A DNA stretch of 64,000 nt from JAFECT01 sp964432415 (GCA_964432415.1 CAYSNW010000001.1:131549-195548), one strand, 5' to 3'; shown: positions 24,096 to 33,183, counted from the stretch's first letter. Program-made: numbers and translations. The notes: generated by a model not told the origin, from the sequence alone.

Positions 24096-26422
24096 AGGGC
24101 CGCCGCGCGTTTCCGCACGTCCTCCACCGCCATCAGCACCCGCTCGGGCGTGGCCGGCGCGTCCAGGTCGGGCATGACCCGGTAATCCCCCACGGCCGCC
24201 ACCGCCTGGGTCAGGGCCGAGTGCACCGAGATGGCCAGCATCAGCGGCGGTTCGCCCACGGCCTTGGAGCGGTAGATGGTCTCCTCGCGGTTCGAGCCGT
24301 CCCAGAGGTCGAGGTTGAACACCGGCGGCCGGTCGGAACAGGCGGGGATCTTGTAGGTCGACGGCGCGTGGGTCTTCAGCACCCCCTTGTCGTCGAACAC
24401 CAGCTCTTCCGTGGTCAGCCAGCCCATGCCCTGGACGAAGCCGCCCTCGATCTGGCCCCGGTCCACCGACGGGTTCAGCGACCTTCCCACGTCGTGGAGG
24501 ATGTCGACGCGCAGGGTGCGGTTCTCCCCGGTCAGGGTGTCGATGACCACCTCCGAAACCGCGGCCCCGTAGGCATAGTAGAAGAAGGGCCGGCCCTGAT
24601 GGCTGGCCCGGTCGTAGTGGATCTTGGGCGTGCGGTAGTAGCCGGTGGACGACAGCGAGACCCGGTTGAAATAGGCCCGGCGCACCAGCTCCGAAAACGC
24701 CATGGTCTCGGGCCCCACCTTCACGGTGTTGCGCAGGAAGACCACTTCCTCGGGCCGCACCTTGAACTCGGCGGCGGCGAAGTCGATCAGCCGCTGCTTG
24801 ATCTTCCGAGCTGCGTCCTGGGCGGCCATGCCGTTCAGGTCCGATCCCGACGAGGCGGCGGTGGCGGAGGTGTTGGGCACCTTGTCGGTGACGGTGGAGG
24901 TGATCTTCACCCGCTCCAGGTCGATCTGGAACTCCTCGGCGACGACCTGGGCGACCTTGATGTTCAGCCCCTGGCCCATCTCGGTGCCGCCATGGTTCAG
25001 CATCACCGAGCCGTCGGTATAGACGTGCACCAGGGCGCCGGCCTGGTTCAGGTGGGTGGCGGTGAACGAGATGCCGAACTTGACCGGAGTGAGCGCGATC
25101 CCGCGCTTCAGCCATCGGCTTTCGGCGTTGAAGGCCAGCACGGCCTGGCGCCGGGCGCGATAGTCCGACGAGGTCTCCAGCGCCTCGCTCAGTTCGCGGA
25201 TGATCGCGTCCTCGACCACCTGGCCGTAGGGGGTCTGGTCGCGGCCCTCGCCATAGTAGTTGGCCTTCCTGACATCCAGCGGGTCGAGGCCCAGATGAAG
25301 CGCGATGGCGTCGAGGGCCCGCTCGATCCCCACCATGCCCTGCGGACCGCCGAAGCCGCGGAAGGCGGTGTTGGAGACCGTGTGGGTGCGCAGCCGGTGG
25401 GAGACGATCTCGGCTGTCCCCAGGGCATAGGCGTTGTCCGAATGGAACATGGCCCGGTCGTTGATCGCCACCGACAGGTCCGCCGAATAGCCGCAGCGCG
25501 AGGCCAGGTCGAAGGCCGCGCCGTGCAGGCGCCCTTGCCCGTCGAAGCCGACCTCCCAGTCGACCTCGAAGTCGTGGCGCTTGCCGGTCATGGCCATGTC
25601 GTCGTCGCGGTCGAGCCGGAGTTTCGCGGCGCGGCCGGTCTTGGACGCCACGAGCGCCGCGGCCGCCGCCATCAGGGCCGGCTGGGTCTCCTTGCCGCCG
25701 AAGCCGCCGCCCATGCGCCGGATCTCCACGGTCACCGCATGATCGCGCAGGCCCAGCACCTTGGCCACAAGGTGCTGGATCTCGGACGGGTTCTGGGTCG
25801 AGGACCAGACATGAACGTCACCGTCCTCCTTCGGGACCGCCAGCGCGATCTGGCCCTCGAGGTAGAAGTGGTCCTGGCCGCCGATGGCGATCTTGCCCGA
25901 CAGCCGGTGGGGCGCTGCGGCGATGGCGCCCTTCGCGTCGCCCAGCGTCATGGTCTGGGAGGCCTCGATGGTCGAGCCCGCGGCCCGGGCGTCGGCGATG
26001 GTCAGCAGCGGCGGCAGATCCTGGTATTCCACCACCGCCTTGCCGGCCGCGAAGCGCGCCTGCTCCAGGGTCTCGGCCGCCACGCAGAACAGGGACTGGC
26101 CGACGTACTGGACCAGGCCGTCGGCGAACAGCGGGTCGTCGCCGAAGATCGGGCTGACATCGTTCTTGCCGGGTACGTCCGCGGCGCTCAGCACACAGAC
26201 GACGCCGGGCGAGGCGCGCACCTGATCGAGGTCGAGGCGCAGCAGCTTCGCGTGCGCCCGCTCGCTCATGCCCAGATAGCACTGCAGGGTTCCGGACGGT
26301 TCGGGCAGGTCGTCGATGTACAGGGCCGAGCCGGCGACGTGCTTGTCGGCGCTGTCGTGGGCGAGGGAGGCGTGCACCGCCTCTACCGGCTCGAGCGTGG
26401 CCTTGGCGCCGGAATCAGCCAT
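24092..26422 (-). CDS. xdhB: Xanthine dehydrogenase, molybdopterin-binding subunit
   Basis: The 776-residue large subunit binds the molybdenum cofactor and hydroxylates hypoxanthine and xanthine to urate. Characteristic stretches are SALYIDDLPEPSGTLQ, EGQIALAVP, the RRMGGGFGGKE cofactor region, TAFRGFGGPQGM, NHGGTEMGQGLNIKV and the C-terminal KAVGEPPLMLA with the catalytic Glu region. The ATG at 26422 (MADSGAKATLEP) overlaps the end of xdhA by 8 bases; an upstream start would add a Cys/Arg-rich leader that is unlikely. The order xdhA-xdhB-xdhC is the usual bacterial operon order. Confidence 0.95.
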   Translation of the reverse strand: MADSGAKATLEPVEAVHASLAHDSADKHVAGSALYIDDLPEPSGTLQCYLGMSERAHAKLLRLDLDQVRASPGVVCVLSAADVPGKNDVSPIFGDDPLFADGLVQYVGQSLFCVAAETLEQARFAAGKAVVEYQDLPPLLTIADARAAGSTIEASQTMTLGDAKGAIAAAPHRLSGKIAIGGQDHFYLEGQIALAVPKEDGDVHVWSSTQNPSEIQHLVAKVLGLRDHAVTVEIRRMGGGFGGKETQPALMAAAAALVASKTGRAAKLRLDRDDDMAMTGKRHDFEVDWEVGFDGQGRLHGAAFDLASRCGYSADLSVAINDRAMFHSDNAYALGTAEIVSHRLRTHTVSNTAFRGFGGPQGMVGIERALDAIALHLGLDPLDVRKANYYGEGRDQTPYGQVVEDAIIRELSEALETSSDYRARRQAVLAFNAESRWLKRGIALTPVKFGISFTATHLNQAGALVHVYTDGSVMLNHGGTEMGQGLNIKVAQVVAEEFQIDLERVKITSTVTDKVPNTSATAASSGSDLNGMAAQDAARKIKQRLIDFAAAEFKVRPEEVVFLRNTVKVGPETMAFSELVRRAYFNRVSLSSTGYYRTPKIHYDRASHQGRPFFYYAYGAAVSEVVIDTLTGENRTLRVDILHDVGRSLNPSVDRGQIEGGFVQGMGWLTTEELVFDDKGVLKTHAPSTYKIPACSDRPPVFNLDLWDGSNREETIYRSKAVGEPPLMLAISVHSALTQAVAAVGDYRVMPDLDAPATPERVLMAVEDVRKRAAAL

Positions 26423-27869
26423 GAGCGGGCGCCTCCTCCAGCACGCGCACCCGCCCAGCGGTGCTCTCCGCATAGGCCTTCATCAGCAGGTTCCTGGCCG
26501 AGGCCTGACGATAGGCGGCGGAGGCGCGCATGTCGGTGATCGGGGCGAAGTCCTGGTCCATGGCCATCATGGCGGCCTCGACCGTCGACTCGGTCCAGGG
26601 CCGGCCGGTCAGGGCGGCCTCGGTGGCGGTCGCCCGCTTGGGCGTCGCGGCCATGCCCCCGAAGGCGACTCGGGCGCTCTCGACGACGCCGTCAGCGACC
26701 TTGACCGCAAACGCTCCGCACACGGCGGAGATGTCCTGATCGAAGCGTTTGGTCAGTTTGTAGACGTGCAGGCTCACCGCCGGGTCGGGCGCCGGGACGG
26801 TGAGGCATTCCACGAATTCGCCCGGCTTCCGGTCCTGCTTGCCGTAGGCCAGGAAGTAATCCTCCAGCGGCAGGGTCCGCCGCTCGGAACCGCGCCTGAG
26901 GGTCACGGTGGCGCCCAGCGCGATCAGGGGCGGGGGCATGTCGCCGATGGGGGAGCCGTTGGCGATGTTGCCGCCGATGGTGCCGCTGTTCCTGACCTGC
27001 ACCGAGCCGAGCCGGCGCATCATCTCGCCGAGATCGGGCCAGCGTCCGGCCAACAGATCGATGGCGTCGGAGTAGCGCACGCCCGCGCCGATCCTCAGGC
27101 CTTCCGGTGTGTCGCCAAAGGCGCGCAGTTCGGTGACGTCGTTGAGCGAAATGACCGTCGGCAGGGTGCGGTGCTGCTTGGTCACCCACAGGCCGACGTC
27201 GGTGGCGCCGGCCAGCACTACCGCCTCGGGCCAGGCGCTTGTCAGTTCCGCCAGTTGATCCAGGGTCTTCGGCGCAAACCAGCGCTTTGTCGCGCCGTGC
27301 AAGGTGTCCTCGAACTCGAGCGAGAGCGGCTCGTCCTTGGCCAGCGCCCTCAGCTGCAGCGATACGTCCGGCTCGACCACCGGCTCGAGCTCACGCATCG
27401 CCTGCGCCGCCTTCACGATCGGCACATAGCCGGTGCAGCGGCACAGGTTTCCGGCCAGGGCGTCGTCGATCGGCGGGCAGGCTTCCGCCGGCGACTGGTA
27501 GAGCGTCCACAGCGACATGACGAAGCCCGGCGTGCAGAAGCCGCACTGGGAGCCGTGGTGCTCGACCATCGCCGTTTGAACCGGGTGCGGGGTGCCCGCC
27601 CGTCCCAGGCTCTCGACCGTGGCGATGGCCCGGCCGTCCAGCATGGGCGCGAACAGGATGCAGGCGTTGACCGCCCGCCAGCGCACCTTGCCCTCGATCA
27701 GTTCGCCCAGCGCCACGGTGCAGGCCCCGCAGTCACCCTCGGCGCAGCCTTCCTTGGTTCCGGTGCGGCGCAGGTCCGTGCGCAGCAGATTCAGTACCGT
27801 CAGGGTCGGATCGACGCCGCTCAGTTCACGGACTTCGCCGTCCATCAGGAAGCGGATGGTTTCGCGCAA
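26415..27869 (-). CDS. xdhA: Xanthine dehydrogenase, FeS/FAD subunit
   Basis: The 484-residue small subunit carries electrons from the molybdenum centre to NAD. Residues 1-165 hold two [2Fe-2S] sites: CAEGDCGAC with a fourth Cys in NACILF, then QCGFCTPGFVMSLW and NLCRCTGYVPI. Residues about 190-370 form the FAD domain (VVLAGATDVGLWV, IRNSGTIGGNIANGSPIGD region). A C-terminal CO-dehydrogenase flavoprotein-type domain follows. It begins 3 bp after uraH, so the operon order is uraH-xdhA-xdhB-xdhC-puuD-allA. Confidence 0.95.
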   Translation of the reverse strand: MRETIRFLMDGEVRELSGVDPTLTVLNLLRTDLRRTGTKEGCAEGDCGACTVALGELIEGKVRWRAVNACILFAPMLDGRAIATVESLGRAGTPHPVQTAMVEHHGSQCGFCTPGFVMSLWTLYQSPAEACPPIDDALAGNLCRCTGYVPIVKAAQAMRELEPVVEPDVSLQLRALAKDEPLSLEFEDTLHGATKRWFAPKTLDQLAELTSAWPEAVVLAGATDVGLWVTKQHRTLPTVISLNDVTELRAFGDTPEGLRIGAGVRYSDAIDLLAGRWPDLGEMMRRLGSVQVRNSGTIGGNIANGSPIGDMPPPLIALGATVTLRRGSERRTLPLEDYFLAYGKQDRKPGEFVECLTVPAPDPAVSLHVYKLTKRFDQDISAVCGAFAVKVADGVVESARVAFGGMAATPKRATATEAALTGRPWTESTVEAAMMAMDQDFAPITDMRASAAYRQASARNLLMKAYAESTAGRVRVLEEAPAHG

Positions 27870-27872
27870 GGC

Positions 27873-28223
27873 TCAGCTCCCCCGATAGGTCGAGTAGCCG
27901 AACGGCGAGACCAGCAGCGGCACGTGATAGTGGGCGGCGACATCCGCCACGCCGAAGTCCAGGCCCACGGTCTCCAGGAAAGCGGGATCGGGCAGGACCG
28001 CGCCCCGGTCGCGGAAGTAGGCGCCGACCTCGAACTCCAGCCGGTATCTGCCGATCTTGATCTCGTCACCCCTCAGTAGCGGCTGGTCGCAGCGTCCGTC
28101 GGCATTGGTGCGGCGCTCGGCGATCAGGCCGCGGTCGCCGTCCGCGCGGTAAAGCCGCAAGCTGAGGCCCGCGGCGGGAATGCCGTTGGCGGTGTCCAGA
28201 ACATGGGTGGTCAAGCCGCTCAT
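27873..28223 (-). CDS. uraH: 5-hydroxyisourate hydrolase (transthyretin-like)
   Basis: The 116-residue enzyme hydrolyses 5-hydroxyisourate, the product of PuuD, to OHCU. It begins LTTHVLDTANGIPAAGLSL, contains RTNADGRCDQPLL and HYHVPLLVSPFGYSTY, and ends with the diagnostic C-terminal YRGS. The ATG at 28223 gives the standard N-terminus; an in-frame start 26 codons upstream would enter the divergent promoter region. It is the first gene of the minus-strand purine operon. Confidence 0.95.
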   Translation of the reverse strand: MSGLTTHVLDTANGIPAAGLSLRLYRADGDRGLIAERRTNADGRCDQPLLRGDEIKIGRYRLEFEVGAYFRDRGAVLPDPAFLETVGLDFGVADVAAHYHVPLLVSPFGYSTYRGS

Positions 28224-28271
28224 CAGCCGTCCGAAAAGCCCCCTAAACCTCCAGACTCCGCCGCCTGAGGG

Positions 28272-28300
28272 TCGATTGCAAGCCTGAGTGTCGCTAAACA
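28272..28300 (+). promoter_or_regulatory. Possible promoter for puuE (leaderless mRNA candidate)
   Basis: TCGATT (28272-28277), a 17-base spacer and TAAACA (28295-28300) resemble a weak housekeeping promoter. Only 6 bases separate the -10 from the puuE ATG and no ribosome-binding site is visible, so transcription could begin at the start codon itself. It lies in the 83-bp divergent region shared with uraH. Confidence 0.35.
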
Positions 28301-28306
28301 CACCCC

Positions 28307-29212
28307 ATGATCACGCCCGACTATCCTCGCGACCTGATCGGCTACGGCCCCAATCCGCCCCACGCGGACTGGCCGGGCGGCGCGCGCATCGCGCTGCAGT
28401 TCGTGCTCAACTACGAAGAGGGCGGCGAGCGCTGCGTTCTCGACGGCGACCCCGAGGCCGAGAGCTTCCTCTCCGACATGATCAATCCGCCGGCGATCGC
28501 CGGCCGGCACCTGTCGATGGAGTCGATCTACGAATACGGCTCGCGCGCCGGAGTCTGGCGGCTTCTGCGGCTCTTCGAACGCCACGAGATCCCGCTGACG
28601 GTCTTCGCCGTGGCCACCGCGCTCGAGCGCAATCCGGTGCTGGCCGAGGCCTTCCTGCAGGCCGGCCACGAGATCGCGTCGCATGGCCTGCGCTGGATCA
28701 ACTACCAGAGCGTGCCCGAAGACATCGAGCGCGAGCACATGGCGCGCGCCATCGAGATCCTCCGGTCCCTGACGGGCGAGCGGCCGCTCGGCTGGTACAC
28801 CGGACGGACCGGGCCCAATACGCGCCGCCTGGTCGCCGAGGAGGGCGGCTTCCTCTACGACGCCGACGACTATTCCGACGACCTGCCCTTCTGGTCACGG
28901 ATCGAGAACCGGCCGCATCTGATCGTGCCCTACACGCTGGAGGCCAACGACATGCGCTTTTCCGGCACGGGGCTGAACACCGGCGAGCAGTTCTTCTCCT
29001 ATCTGAAGGACGCCTTCGACGTACTCTGGGCCGAGGGCGAGACCCGTCCGAAGATGATGTCCGTGGGCCTGCACTGCCGCATCGTCGGCCGCCCGGGCAA
29101 GATGGCGGGGCTGGAGCGGTTCCTGGCCTATGCCCGTTCGCACGAGAGGGTCTGGTTCGCGCGCCGCATCGAGATCGCCCGCCACTGGCGCGAACGGCAC
29201 CCCGCGTCATGA
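28307..29212 (+). CDS. puuE: Allantoinase PuuE
   Basis: The 301-residue enzyme hydrolyses allantoin to allantoate without the amidohydrolase metal site of classical allantoinases; it belongs to the polysaccharide-deacetylase-like family. Signatures are DYPRDLIGYGPNPPHADWPG, the QFVLNYEEGGE stretch, LTVFAVATALERNP, AGHEIASHGLRWI and GWYTGRTGPNTRRL. It is the first of three overlapping plus-strand genes. The stop overlaps the uraD ATG (ATGA). Confidence 0.95.
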   Translation: MITPDYPRDLIGYGPNPPHADWPGGARIALQFVLNYEEGGERCVLDGDPEAESFLSDMINPPAIAGRHLSMESIYEYGSRAGVWRLLRLFERHEIPLTVFAVATALERNPVLAEAFLQAGHEIASHGLRWINYQSVPEDIEREHMARAIEILRSLTGERPLGWYTGRTGPNTRRLVAEEGGFLYDADDYSDDLPFWSRIENRPHLIVPYTLEANDMRFSGTGLNTGEQFFSYLKDAFDVLWAEGETRPKMMSVGLHCRIVGRPGKMAGLERFLAYARSHERVWFARRIEIARHWRERHPAS

Positions 29213-29727
29213 CCCGCGACCTCTCCCGCCTGCCGAAGTTCATCTTCATGAGCGTCTACGGGCCGATCTACGAGCACTCGCCCTGGGTGGCCGAGGCGGT
29301 CTGGCCCGAGGCGGAGGCCGGCCGGCTGGACGCGCCCGGCGCCCTGGAACGCGCCATGGCCGCGGCGGTGGACGCGGCGAGCGCTGAGCAGAAGATGGCG
29401 CTGGTGCGCGCCCACCCGGAGCTGGCCGGCCGCACCGCCATCGCCGATCTGGCCGACGCCTCGCGCTCGGAACAGTCCGGCGCCGGGCTTGACCGCTGCA
29501 CCCCGGAGGAGTTCGCCGACTTCCAGGCGCTGAACACGGCCTACAACGCGAAGTTCGGTTTCCCCTTCATCATCGCGGTCAAGGGCCTGACCCGGGGCGA
29601 GATTCTCGCCGCCTTCGAGGCGCGGCTCCAGAACGATCCCGAGACCGAATTCGCCGAAGCCCTGACCCAGATCCACAGGATCGCCGCCTTCCGCCTCGCC
29701 GCCCTTTCCCAGGACAAGCCGACGTGA
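29209..29727 (+). CDS. uraD: OHCU decarboxylase
   Basis: The 172-residue enzyme decarboxylates 2-oxo-4-hydroxy-4-carboxy-5-ureidoimidazoline stereospecifically to S-allantoin, the substrate of PuuE. The catalytic His lies in VRAHPELAGR. Other family segments are GVYGPIYEHSPWVAE-like near residue 15, LNTAYNAKFGFPFIIAVKG and EFAEALTQIHRIAAFRL. The ATG overlaps the puuE stop and its own stop overlaps the GTG of the allantoicase gene, so the three genes form a tightly coupled unit. Confidence 0.94.
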   Translation: MTRDLSRLPKFIFMSVYGPIYEHSPWVAEAVWPEAEAGRLDAPGALERAMAAAVDAASAEQKMALVRAHPELAGRTAIADLADASRSEQSGAGLDRCTPEEFADFQALNTAYNAKFGFPFIIAVKGLTRGEILAAFEARLQNDPETEFAEALTQIHRIAAFRLAALSQDKPT

Positions 29728-30707
29728 CCGACCTCCGCCGCGACTACATCGACCTCGCCCAGCCGCGCCTGGGTTCGGAGGTGGTCTACGCCACCGACGA
29801 CTTCTTCGCCGACAAGGCCCGGCTGATCGATCCGTCCGAGCCGGTGTTCATCCCGGGCAAGTACGACGACAACGGCAAGTGGATGGACGGCTGGGAGAGC
29901 CGCAGGAAGCGCGTCCCCGGCCACGACTGGTGCGTGATCCGCCTGGGCTCGCCGGGCCAGATCGCCGGCTTCGAGATCGACACCCGCCACTTCACCGGCA
30001 ACTACCCGCCCTTTGCCTCGATCGAGGCCTGCGTCTCGGGTGAGGCCGTGCCCGGCGGCGACGCCGGCTGGGTCGAACTGGTCGCGAAGATGGGGCTGAA
30101 CGGCGATGACCGGGCCCTGGTCCCGGTCGCCGACGATCGAATCTTCACCCACGTGCGCCTGCACATCTACCCCGACGGCGGCGTGGCGCGGCTTCGGGTC
30201 TTCGGCCGGGTGCATGTGGACTGGTCGAAGCTCGGCGCCGACCAGGTCGTGGACCTGCTGGCCATGACCAACGGCGGGCGCGGCCTGATCGCCAACGACG
30301 AGCACTTCGGCCGCGTTGAGAACCTGACCGCGCCGGGCCGGGGCAAGGACATGGGCGACGGTTGGGAGACGCGCCGGCGCCGCGAGCCCGGTCACGACTG
30401 GTCGATCGTCGAACTCGGCCATGCGGGGGTGATCGAGGCCATCGAGATCGACACCGCCCACTTCAAGGGCAACTACCCCGACCGCTGCTTCCTGCAGGCC
30501 TCGGCGGACGCCTCCGGTTCGGTCGAGGAGATCGCAGCCCAGTCGCTGGACTGGCCGGTGCTGCTGCCGGAGACGAAGCTCAAGGCCGATCATATTCATC
30601 GCTTCGAGAGCGAGGTCGCGGCCCTGGGGGCGGTGCGCTACGTGCGCCTGAATATCATCCCGGACGGCGGGGTCAGCCGGCTCCGGCTATGGGGACGGAA
30701 GGTCTAG
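29724..30707 (+). CDS. alc: Allantoicase
   Basis: The 327-residue enzyme hydrolyses allantoate to ureidoglycolate and urea, feeding AllA. The protein is an internal duplication of two allantoicase jelly-roll repeats. DGWESRRKRVPGHDWCVIRLG near residue 52 is echoed by DGWETRRRREPGHDWSIVELG near residue 212, and FEIDTRHFTGNYPP is echoed by IEIDTAHFKGNYPD. The GTG start overlaps the uraD stop. Its TAG stop shares the tetranucleotide CTAG with the metQ stop on the opposite strand. Confidence 0.95.
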   Translation: MTDLRRDYIDLAQPRLGSEVVYATDDFFADKARLIDPSEPVFIPGKYDDNGKWMDGWESRRKRVPGHDWCVIRLGSPGQIAGFEIDTRHFTGNYPPFASIEACVSGEAVPGGDAGWVELVAKMGLNGDDRALVPVADDRIFTHVRLHIYPDGGVARLRVFGRVHVDWSKLGADQVVDLLAMTNGGRGLIANDEHFGRVENLTAPGRGKDMGDGWETRRRREPGHDWSIVELGHAGVIEAIEIDTAHFKGNYPDRCFLQASADASGSVEEIAAQSLDWPVLLPETKLKADHIHRFESEVAALGAVRYVRLNIIPDGGVSRLRLWGRKV

Positions 30708-31501
30708 AAAGCCGGGAGCACCGCGCCCTTGTACTTCTGCTCGATGAAGGCCTTCACCTCCGGCGAGGTCAGGGCCTTGGCCAGCTTGAGCACCCGGGGA
30801 TCGGTCTTGTTGTCCTCGCGCGAGACCAGGAAGTTCACGTAGGGGCTGTCCTTGCCCTCGATGATCAGGGCGTCGCGGGTCGGGTCCAGCTTGGCGTCCA
30901 GCGCATAGTTGGTGTTGATCAGGGCCAGATCGACCTGGTCGAGGATGCGCGGCAGGGTCGCACCCTCCAGCTCCTTGAACTTCAGATGCTTGGGGTTCTC
31001 CGCCACATCCTTGACCGTCGCGGTCGGGTCGGCCGGGTTCTTCAGCCGGATCAGGCCGGCCTTCTGCAGCAGCAGGAGCGCGCGGCCCTCGTTGGTCGCC
31101 TCGTTGGGCAGGGCCACCAGGGCGCCGTCGGGCAGGTCGGCCAGGCTCTTGTGCTTCTTCGAATAGGCCCCGAAGGGCTCGACGTGCACGCCAACGACCG
31201 TGACCAGGTGGGTGCCCTTGCTCTTGTTGAAGCTGTCCAGATAGGGCCGCGTCTCGAAGTAGTTCACGTCCGCCTGGCCCTGGTCGACCACCAGGTTGGG
31301 CTGCACATAGTCGTTGAACACCTTGATGTTCAGCGCCAGGCCCTGCTCCGCCAGCTTCGGCTTGAGGAACTCCAGAATCTCGGCGTGGGGCACCGCGGTC
31401 GCCGCCACGGTCAGACTCTCGGTCGCCGTAGGCTTGGGCTTCGAACAGCCGGCCAGGGCCAGGACGGCGAGGGCGGAGATCAGGAAGCGGCGGTCGAACA
31501 T
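30704..31501 (-). CDS. metQ: Methionine ABC transporter substrate-binding lipoprotein
   Basis: The 265-residue lipoprotein captures D/L-methionine for the MetNI transporter. It has a lipoprotein signal peptide (FLISALAVLALAGCSK) and the NlpA/MetQ family stretches TAVPHAEILEFLKPKLAEQG, VNYFETRPYLDSF, LPNEATNEGRALLLLQKAGLI and INTNYALDA. It is the last gene of the metNIQ operon, 18 bp after metI. Substrate could include other small amino acids, but gene order and motifs favour methionine. Confidence 0.93.
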   Translation of the reverse strand: MFDRRFLISALAVLALAGCSKPKPTATESLTVAATAVPHAEILEFLKPKLAEQGLALNIKVFNDYVQPNLVVDQGQADVNYFETRPYLDSFNKSKGTHLVTVVGVHVEPFGAYSKKHKSLADLPDGALVALPNEATNEGRALLLLQKAGLIRLKNPADPTATVKDVAENPKHLKFKELEGATLPRILDQVDLALINTNYALDAKLDPTRDALIIEGKDSPYVNFLVSREDNKTDPRVLKLAKALTSPEVKAFIEQKYKGAVLPAF

Positions 31502-31519
31502 GGAAAACTCCGAAAGAAG

Positions 31520-32182
31520 TCAGCGGCGGCTGAAACGACGGACCAGGATGTCGCCCACGGTTTGCAGCACCTGGACCAGCACCAGCATCAGGGCCACGGT
31601 GACGACCATGACATCGGTCTGGAAGCGCTGGTAGCCGAAGCGGATCGCCAGGTCGCCCAGTCCGCCGGCGCCCACCACCCCGGCCATGGCGGTGTAGGAG
31701 ACCAGGGCCACGGCGGTGACGGTCACGGCGGCGATCAGACCGGGGGTCGCTTCCGGAAGCAGGGTCTTGAACACGATCTGGCGGTCGGTGGCGCCCATGG
31801 CCTGGGTCGCCTCGATCACCCCCCGGTCGACTTCGTTCAGGGCTGTCTCGGTCAGGCGCGCGAAGAAGGGCGCGGCGCCCGCCACCAGTGGCGGAATGGC
31901 GCCCAGGACCCCGAGCGAGGTGCCCACCAGAAAGACGGTGACGGGGATCATCACGATCAGCAGGATGATGAAGGGCACCGCGCGCAACAGATTGACCACC
32001 AGGGCCAGAACGGCGTGGGCGAAGCCCTGTTGCAGCAGCCGGCCGCGCGCGGTCAGGTACAGCAGGACCCCCATGGGCAGGCCGATCAGCACGGTCAGGA
32101 CCAGGGACACGCCCAGCATCACCAGGGTGTCGCGGGTGGCCTCGCCGATGTCGATCCAGTCGATGTGGGCGAAGAACTCCAT
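31520..32182 (-). CDS. metI: Methionine ABC transporter permease
   Basis: The 220-residue inner-membrane permease has five TM segments and the ABC-coupling EAA region EATQAMGATDRQIVFKTLLPEA. RAVPFIILLIVMIP and SYTAMAGVVGAGGLGDLAIRFGYQRF are typical MetI stretches. The ATG at 32182 overlaps the metN stop by one base (TGATG), so the genes are translationally coupled. A GTG one codon upstream is possible. Confidence 0.94.
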   Translation of the reverse strand: MEFFAHIDWIDIGEATRDTLVMLGVSLVLTVLIGLPMGVLLYLTARGRLLQQGFAHAVLALVVNLLRAVPFIILLIVMIPVTVFLVGTSLGVLGAIPPLVAGAAPFFARLTETALNEVDRGVIEATQAMGATDRQIVFKTLLPEATPGLIAAVTVTAVALVSYTAMAGVVGAGGLGDLAIRFGYQRFQTDVMVVTVALMLVLVQVLQTVGDILVRRFSRR

Positions 32183-33183
32183 CACAGCGCCTCCAGCGTC
32201 ACGCCGTCACGGTTCAGCGCCTTGAGCGCCGCCTCCACCCCCGGGCCCTCGAAGGCGACGGTCATCTGGGCGTAGGGCGTGTCCTTGATCCGCGAGATGC
32301 GGCCCGAGACGACCGAGAAGTCGACGCCCTCTTCACGCGCCAGCCGCGCCAGCACCGGCTGGGCCGCCGCCTCGCCCCTGAGCGTGAGCCGATAGAGCTT
32401 GCGACCCGCGGCCTCCGCCCGGGCAGTTTCCTCGGTGTCGGAAAGGTCCGCCTCGCGCACCAGCTGGCGGGTGGTGGCGTGGCTGGGAGCCAGGAACACG
32501 TCGGCCACCGTGCCGCTTTCGACGACCCGGCCGGCGTCCAGCACCGCCACCCGGTCGCAGACCCGGCGGATCACGTCCATCTCGTGGCTGATCAGCACCA
32601 CGGTCAGGCCCAGCTCGCGGTTCAGGTCGGCGATCAGGGTCAGGAGCGAGCGGGTCGATTCCGGATCGAGCGCGCTCGTCGCCTCGTCGCAGAGGAGAAT
32701 GTCGGGGCCCGTGGCCAGCGCTCGGGCCACGCCGACGCGCTGCTTCTGGCCGCCGGACAGCTGGGCCGGATACTTGCGCGCGTGCTCGCTCAGCCCCACC
32801 CGCTTCAGGGCCTCGGCGGTCCGGGTGCGGATTTCTCCGGCCGAGAGCTCGCCGGCCAGCTCCAGGGGAAAGGCGACATTGCCGGCGGCGGTGCGCGAGG
32901 ACAGCAGGCCGAAGTGCTGGAAGATCATCCCGACCCGGCGGCGGTGAGCGCGCAGCCGCTCGGGGCTCATGGCGGTGACGTCCTCGCCATCGACCACCAC
33001 GCGGCCGGAATCCGGGGTCTCCAGGCGGTTGATCAGGCGGATCAGGGTCGACTTGCCGGCTCCCGAGGGGCCGATCACCCCGAACACCTCGCCGCGCCGG
33101 ACGCTCAGGCCCACGCCGGTCACGGCGGCGGTGTCGCCCCGCGCCGTGCGGAAGGTCTTGGAGACGTCCTGGATTTCGATCAC
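32182..33183 (-). CDS. metN: Methionine ABC transporter ATP-binding protein
   Basis: The 333-residue ATPase has Walker A GPSGAGKST, Q-loop IFQHFGLL, signature LSGGQKQR, Walker B ILLCDEATSALD and H-loop ISHEMD. A C-terminal NIL regulatory domain (about 255-333) follows, which in E. coli MetN binds methionine for feedback inhibition. The GTG at 33183 starts MIEIQDVSKTF, aligning with known MetN N-termini; a GTG 12 codons earlier would add an Arg-rich leader. No SAM riboswitch was recognised upstream; a MarR-like gene precedes it closely. Confidence 0.93.
   Translation of the reverse strand: MIEIQDVSKTFRTARGDTAAVTGVGLSVRRGEVFGVIGPSGAGKSTLIRLINRLETPDSGRVVVDGEDVTAMSPERLRAHRRRVGMIFQHFGLLSSRTAAGNVAFPLELAGELSAGEIRTRTAEALKRVGLSEHARKYPAQLSGGQKQRVGVARALATGPDILLCDEATSALDPESTRSLLTLIADLNRELGLTVVLISHEMDVIRRVCDRVAVLDAGRVVESGTVADVFLAPSHATTRQLVREADLSDTEETARAEAAGRKLYRLTLRGEAAAQPVLARLAREEGVDFSVVSGRISRIKDTPYAQMTVAFEGPGVEAALKALNRDGVTLEAL

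Noticed and set aside
24221..26539. A 772-codon plus-strand frame antisense to xdhB
   Set aside because: No motif and a shadow-like amino-acid composition; xdhB on the other strand is unambiguous.
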